Assembly (NCBI RefSeq): GCF_900106525.1
Contig: NZ_FNOG01000004.1
Coordinates: forward strand, 351,464 to 415,463
Direction of reading: 5' to 3'
DNA length: 64,000 nt
Source of the DNA: Lysobacter enzymogenes
GTDB lineage: Bacteria; Pseudomonadota; Gammaproteobacteria; Xanthomonadales; Xanthomonadaceae
Below the pieces are notes generated by a model that was not told the origin of the DNA, ran no database searches, and worked only from the letters and a program-made list of their open reading frames with translations. Positions 60,150-64,000 of the stretch are shown here, piece after piece. Positions within the stretch are counted from its first letter, which is position 1. Every line of letters begins with the position of its first letter. Both the position numbers and the translations under genes were made by a program.

Positions 60150-60178
60150 AACAGGCCCCGCGCAACGCGGGGCCTGTT
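60150..60178 (-). terminator. Terminator of the 160-residue orphan gene
   Basis: On the minus strand aggccccgcgttgcgcggggcct is followed by gttttttt, a classical rho-independent terminator just after the gene at 60191-60673. Confidence 0.85.
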
Positions 60179-60190
60179 CGTATCCAGCAC

Positions 60191-60673
60191 TCAAGCCCTG
60201 GCCGATTCGCCCGGCGGCTCGGCGCGCTTGGCCGAGGTGCGATTGAACCGCGCCGACAGCATCTGCCGCAGCGCCTCCAGGCCCTCGCCCTTGCCGGCGA
60301 TCTTGAGGAAGGCATACCCCTCCAGCCCGTTGGTCATCAGATCGCTGCCCAGCGCGGTCTCGGTGTCGCGCATGCGCTCGTGCAGGCGGGTCAGGCGCAG
60401 CGCGCGCGGGCGCAGGGTGTCGAGCAAGGCCAGATCGCGGCGCAAGCCGTCGAGGTCGAAATTGCGCGGCAGGATGCCGGGGTTCTCGCCCATCACATGC
60501 AGCGCCTGGCGGCAGAAGGCTTCGGATTTGTCGCCCATCTTGGTCAGCTGGCGGCGCTGGTCCAGCGGCAGCGCCACCAGCCCGGCAAGGTGGATTTCCA
60601 GCACGTTCAGCGCCTCGTCGATGGCGGCGATGGACTCGGCGGACAGGGTCAGGTCGATCAGGTTCTGGCTCAT
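60191..60673 (-). CDS. Orphan helical protein, 160 residues
   Basis: An all-helical soluble protein. Seen: LSAESIAAIDEALNVLEIHLAGLVAL, LTKMGDKSEAFCRQALHVMGENP and DLALLDTLRPRALRLTRLHERMRDTETALGSDLM. I recall similar uncharacterised proteins with the K-MGDKS-F motif in many bacteria, but no function. The start at 60673 has aagga upstream; 60688 would add five residues. A truncated second copy lies at 58231-58300. Confidence 0.7.
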   Translation of the reverse strand: MSQNLIDLTLSAESIAAIDEALNVLEIHLAGLVALPLDQRRQLTKMGDKSEAFCRQALHVMGENPGILPRNFDLDGLRRDLALLDTLRPRALRLTRLHERMRDTETALGSDLMTNGLEGYAFLKIAGKGEGLEALRQMLSARFNRTSAKRAEPPGESARA

Positions 60674-60779
60674 GGCAGTCCTTGGCAATCGGGGGATTCA
60701 CGCCGGCCCCAGCGGCCGGTCCGCGCAGCCTAGAACCGCGCGCGCGACCCGCCACGCCCCGCGCGCAAGCCCCGCCGCC

Positions 60780-61180
60780 CCGACCGCAAGCCGTTGCGCC
60801 TTGCGCGCACACCGCCAACACCCAAGCGCAAACCCGCGCGGGCCGCGCGCGACACCTCCGGCTTGCGCGCAAAGCGCCGCGCGTTGCGCCCGCAAGCCAC
60901 ATCGGCTTGCGCGCAAGCCTTGCCGCAGCAAGCGCAAGCCGTTGCGCCCCGCGCGCAACCCAAACGGCTTGCGCACAAGCCCCGACGCATTGCGAACGCA
61001 AGGTGCGAAGCGTGGCGCGCAAGATTCGGCAGCCCGCGCGCAACGCGCCGCGGCTGGCGGCTGGGATGCGCGAGCTTGCGGGCGGGGCGCCGCAGCTTGC
61101 GGGCGGACCCGAACCGCCCGACACCGGAGCGAATCGCCTTGCGCGCGGCCCGTTTCGGCTTGCGCGCAAAGCGTTTTGTG
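60780..61180. repeat. Array of degenerate cttgcgcgcaag palindromes
   Basis: The gene-free stretch 60674-61284 is crowded with cttgcgcgcaag and variants: exact or near-exact at 60862-60872, 60906-60917, 60968-60979 and 61159-61169, with many partial forms (gcaagccgttgcgcc occurs twice, near 60786 and 60940). Spacing is irregular, about 45-60 bases between the better copies. The whole block yields long frames in several registers with Gly-Leu-Arg-Ala periodicity, which are artefacts of the repeat. Confidence 0.7.
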
Positions 61181-61284
61181 TTGCGGCCGGAGCGATTCCG
61201 GCCGATGCCCGACCCCAGCGACTGGCTGACGGGACGAGGCGGCTTGCGCCCACCCCGCCCCCACTCAAACCGGGCCGGCGCGGA

Positions 61285-61569
61285 TCAGTGCAGGCGCTGC
61301 GACGCCGCAGACCCGGCGCCGCCGTCCCCGGTGGGCGTCCACACACAGGCATCCATGACCGGATCCAGCCGGCGCGCCAGCGCCTGGAAGACTTCGCGCA
61401 ACAAACGGTGATCCTGGCCGGGCGGATAACCGATCTCGATCAACACCTCCGGCTGCAAGGTCCGCACGATGCCGTGCAGTTCCTGCTGGAACGCCGAGAG
61501 GGCTTTGAACGCGTCAACGGGCATGACCACGCCTTCGGGCGGCGGCGTGTGGTCGGGGGTGCGGGGCAT
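61285..61569 (-). CDS. Small orphan protein, 94 residues
   Basis: A short soluble protein: Pro-rich opening (MPRTPDHTPPPEG), then a helix-strand region (FKALSAFQQELHGIVRTLQP, VLIEIGYPPGQDHRLLREVF) and a flexible end. I do not recognise it. The ATG at 61569 has aggag eight bases upstream, which decides the start over longer frames that begin in a non-coding stretch. Confidence 0.6.
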   Translation of the reverse strand: MPRTPDHTPPPEGVVMPVDAFKALSAFQQELHGIVRTLQPEVLIEIGYPPGQDHRLLREVFQALARRLDPVMDACVWTPTGDGGAGSAASQRLH

Positions 61570-61925
61570 ACGCGGTACTCCTGTCCTTGGGCGGGAACCC
61601 GCCGGACGCAGACGCGCCGGCGGGATGTCGGGAGGCTCTAAACCGCAAACAGACGGCGGGCGTATTCCCCTTTCGGGTGTTGTATTAGCCGCCCTCCCGA
61701 CGCAGGACGCAGCATCGGTCATGCCCAAACTTCAGGCATGAAAAACCCACCGATTTTCGGAGGTGGGTTCCGCTGTTTGAGGAGTTTAGAGGCTCCTTGG
61801 CTGCGACTTTGCTGAGACCAACAAAGGCTGTCAATCAGACACGTCCGATTTTATCGCCGGAGATCAACGACGCAAGCTGCTAACCCAAGCATAACGGACT
61901 ATGTTATTTTTTAAAAACAAGAAAA
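61570..61925. other. Gene-free junction between high-GC and lower-GC DNA
   Basis: GC content falls sharply within this stretch, from the genome norm left of about 61700 to AT-richer DNA on the right. It holds the terminator at 61741-61769 and otherwise nothing I can name; no tRNA fragment or integrase is seen here. Confidence 0.5.
61741..61769 (-). terminator. Terminator after the large right-hand orphan gene
   Basis: An 8-bp stem aacccacc/ggtgggtt (61744-61751 with 61762-61769) with a ten-base loop, followed on the minus strand by TTT. Confidence 0.75.
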
Positions 61926-64000
61926 TCAGCGATTGCGCTTGGCACGAGAGGCAGGCCGAACCTTGGCAATAGCGCGATTAACCGAGTACTGATCTTCAAC
62001 ACTCAAAGCACTCAAATCCTTTTCAACTTGAATCAGGTACTCTTCCCCACGATACAACTTAAGGACTCTCGCAAAAAATCTCGGCGCATCACCACATCGA
62101 ATAGCTGTCAATGCGAAATGCCCCGGCCTCCAGCTTGAATATACGAAAGCTTCAACAAGATCTTCGCGAGCGGATTTCCGCGAGTACTTACCAAGAAAGG
62201 AAAATACTCCAAAAAAATCAGATGCCTCCTCATCTTTATCAAGACGGAGGTAAATTTCGGGAAAAAGAGCCGCAACAAGCAGAGAGACTGGGCGTCGGCG
62301 CGCCAGTAAGAGCGGCGCTACTAACCAGGCGGCAGCGCGCCCATAAGAATTCCGTGCCGATTCCCCAGCGTCGAACATCAGCTTCGCGCATGCATCAAGT
62401 GCATCCTCTGAAAGATCAAAATTTCGTCGCTCCTTCAACATACGAGCAAACTCATCCACAACAGCAACAAAGCATGCGCGAACTTCGATTTGAGACCTCT
62501 CAAATATGATTGCATTTCTACTGGCAACCTCAGCAGAAAGCCCACGCGACAAGCCAACTTTGACCACCCATAGCCCATCAACCTTAGAGCCCAACGCGTT
62601 GAGCAAAAGCAATAGGGTGTCGCCATCATCTTCTTCAAAACTAATCGACAAGAATTTCTTCAACGCGTGAGATACGACTTCAGCCTTAGCCTCTCCGTCA
62701 GCTTTCGAGATATAAGCCCGAACAAAATGAGCATACGCATTGAGCGGAAGAGCATCTTCTAGAACGATGCGCGCCAAAATATCTATTTCGAAGTTCGCGG
62801 AGTACCTTACAGCTCCCACACCTATCACTTCATGGGATAGCAACTCCCGGAGCTCCTTAACGCTTGCATGTCTGAACAAAATCGCCAGCAGCTTACCTTT
62901 CAAATCCTCGGAAACACCGTCTCTATTAATTACCCATAGAACATCAGCAACACTTGATCTCAGCGTTGCTTCGATCATTTCATCTCGACGCGGGGAAGGC
63001 TTCAGTGAAATCAAAGCATCACGTGCAGCGAGAAACCCATCGATTTCCTCTGCACGAGCCAAGAGCGCCTCACATAGCTCCATTGCACCAAAATCATTGA
63101 CATGCCCTAGCCATCTCAGCTCATTTGCAACACCTATGCTGTCCAGTTTTTCGAAGATTGGCTCAGCGACTGGAAGATGGCGAGCCTCCACCAATAGCGG
63201 AAGCAGCACAGCACTCGCATCATCTGCAAACTGAGGCGCGGCGGCGTCCCTCAGTACGGCGCCCGTCTTTTCTATTAGAGCATCAGAGCTTATAGACAGC
63301 TTTGATAGCTCCGTATTTTGAAATACTAGCTTTGCAAACACATCCGGCGGAGCGTCAATAAGAGCATTCTCGATCTGAGGCTTAGCTCCTTCACTAAAAC
63401 CAGCAGCGATACTAGGAACGAGAGCGCCAATCTCCCCCTTTACATCGGGCCGTCGCAACAACTCAATCGCGCCACGGGGAGAGCGCTTTGCAAGATTAGT
63501 CGCAAGCCTCTCAATAGCAGCGTGCCCTGCCGGCATCGTGCCGCTTTGAAGCTTCCTCACAATAGCTCCGACAAAGTCCCATGCGTCGTCGACAGGAAGG
63601 CTAACAGCCACGTTGCGAGCAGCAGAGACCAGGCGATGCTCTAGCAGACTAGAAACTAAATCACTATTCACCAGGCCAGAGTTGGCAATATCAAGCAATC
63701 CCAGCACTGCCGTAGGCGTCTGTTCAACTTTTGCAACAAGCTCATCCCATAACAAGGCTATACGCAGCACCGAGGCACTATTAACCGAATTTCCACGAAC
63801 CAACTCATTCTCACGAGCGGACAAAAGCTTTGGATTAGGATCAACAAAAACCCGACGAACAACTGCACCCGTCCATCTATGTCTTTCAGCCTGTTGCAGA
63901 CGCCCATCAATCTTGCGACCAGCCCAGCCAGCGAACTTAGCCTTCGCATTCAACGGCGCAAACACAAGATCGAAGTCACGTCCACCAATCCTTCTGGGCG
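61926..64000 (-). CDS. Large orphan protein in lower-GC DNA, C-terminal part (runs off window)
   Basis: The frame is open to the window edge, so at least 690 residues are visible and the N-terminus is missing; the internal GTG at 63965 is not a believable start because upstream codons (reading GGRDFDLVFAPLNAKAKF across it) look like continuous protein. The visible part is Leu/Ala-rich and predicted all-helical, like HEAT/ARM-type or helical-repeat proteins, ending in a very basic tail (RPASRAKRNR). No catalytic motif is recognised. GC content is near 50% against about 70% elsewhere, a sign of recent acquisition; large helical proteins of this kind are common in defence islands, but that is only context. 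Confidence 0.65.
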   Translation of the reverse strand, partial: PRRIGGRDFDLVFAPLNAKAKFAGWAGRKIDGRLQQAERHRWTGAVVRRVFVDPNPKLLSARENELVRGNSVNSASVLRIALLWDELVAKVEQTPTAVLGLLDIANSGLVNSDLVSSLLEHRLVSAARNVAVSLPVDDAWDFVGAIVRKLQSGTMPAGHAAIERLATNLAKRSPRGAIELLRRPDVKGEIGALVPSIAAGFSEGAKPQIENALIDAPPDVFAKLVFQNTELSKLSISSDALIEKTGAVLRDAAAPQFADDASAVLLPLLVEARHLPVAEPIFEKLDSIGVANELRWLGHVNDFGAMELCEALLARAEEIDGFLAARDALISLKPSPRRDEMIEATLRSSVADVLWVINRDGVSEDLKGKLLAILFRHASVKELRELLSHEVIGVGAVRYSANFEIDILARIVLEDALPLNAYAHFVRAYISKADGEAKAEVVSHALKKFLSISFEEDDGDTLLLLLNALGSKVDGLWVVKVGLSRGLSAEVASRNAIIFERSQIEVRACFVAVVDEFARMLKERRNFDLSEDALDACAKLMFDAGESARNSYGRAAAWLVAPLLLARRRPVSLLVAALFPEIYLRLDKDEEASDFFGVFSFLGKYSRKSAREDLVEAFVYSSWRPGHFALTAIRCGDAPRFFARVLKLYRGEEYLIQVEKDLSALSVEDQYSVNRAIAKVRPASRAKRNR

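Noticed and set aside
60698-61264. 188-codon minus-strand frame with Gly-Leu-Arg-Ala repeats
   Set aside because: The periodicity follows from the underlying DNA palindromes; several overlapping frames show the same, and none has a ribosome site.

Overview
The window is about 70% G+C over most of its length. It looks like a chromosomal segment of a Xanthomonadaceae gammaproteobacterium, most likely Lysobacter or a close relative. This rests on four things seen here: the his operon headed by a YerC/TrpR-type regulator, the Xanthomonas-like HisS N-terminus, many copies of an interspersed palindromic repeat (core tgtaggagcggcgcgagccg), and a poly-GlcNAc (pga/hms) operon next to a Clp/CRP-type site. 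Genus is inferred, not proven.

Layout. 1-3.5 kb: the 5' end of a minus-strand gene, then two tandem paralogous APC amino-acid permeases. 3.6-5.7 kb: a methionine-salvage operon mtnB-mtnD-mtnC with a repeat-rich stretch before mtnC. 6.0-9.3 kb (minus): a small orphan, a degenerate AroQ-like protein, a YdeI-family protein and an exported metallophosphoesterase. 9.5-17.3 kb (minus): a complete histidine operon, yerC-hisG-hisD-hisC-hisB-hisH-hisA-hisF-hisIE, mostly with overlapping stop/start codons, preceded by a 36-bp dyad that is a good operator candidate. 17.7-20.1 kb: a 7TMR-DISM/GGDEF diguanylate cyclase and a 2OG-Fe(II) oxygenase. 20.2-24.2 kb: a repeat cluster, a HAL-family ammonia-lyase with a large insertion, and hisS. 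24.5 kb: tRNA-Pro(CGG). 24.8-29.2 kb: a DUF4019-type lipoprotein, a YdeP-like molybdopterin oxidoreductase, a DyP peroxidase and a small orphan. 29.5-33.8 kb: a GT2 synthase/NodB-like deacetylase pair, and a methyltransferase with an MFS exporter. 33.9-40 kb: a large exported orphan and a GH92 mannosidase. 40.2-47.0 kb: the pgaABCD operon. 47.3-51 kb: an APH-like kinase, a DUF4442 protein, a DHA2 MFS pump and an exported DUF952 protein. 51-54 kb (minus): arsR-arsC-arsH-arsB. 54.2-55.6 kb: a lower-GC pair, a GIY-YIG protein and an orphan. 55.8-58.1 kb: a CocE/NonD hydrolase. 58.2-61.6 kb: four orphan genes, a paralogue remnant and an array of degenerate palindromes. 61.9-64 kb: a markedly lower-GC, AT-richer large orphan running off the right edge.

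How the genes work together. The his operon, hisS and the HAL-like enzyme put histidine synthesis, charging and possibly breakdown or derivatisation close together. The pga operon makes, deacetylates and exports a poly-GlcNAc-type polymer. Its promoter region carries a textbook sigma-54 -24/-12 element and a perfect 26-bp Clp/CRP palindrome. Clp is c-di-GMP-responsive in this family and PgaC/PgaD is c-di-GMP-activated in E. coli, so the operon looks like a c-di-GMP output.

The most unusual feature is that pgaD is fused to a full TonB-like module (membrane anchor, Ala/Pro-rich linker, TonB C-terminal domain). The partner porin PgaA begins, after its signal peptide, with a TonB-box-like ADTVVGD. 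This suggests energised export of the polymer through the outer membrane, which I do not know to have been described.
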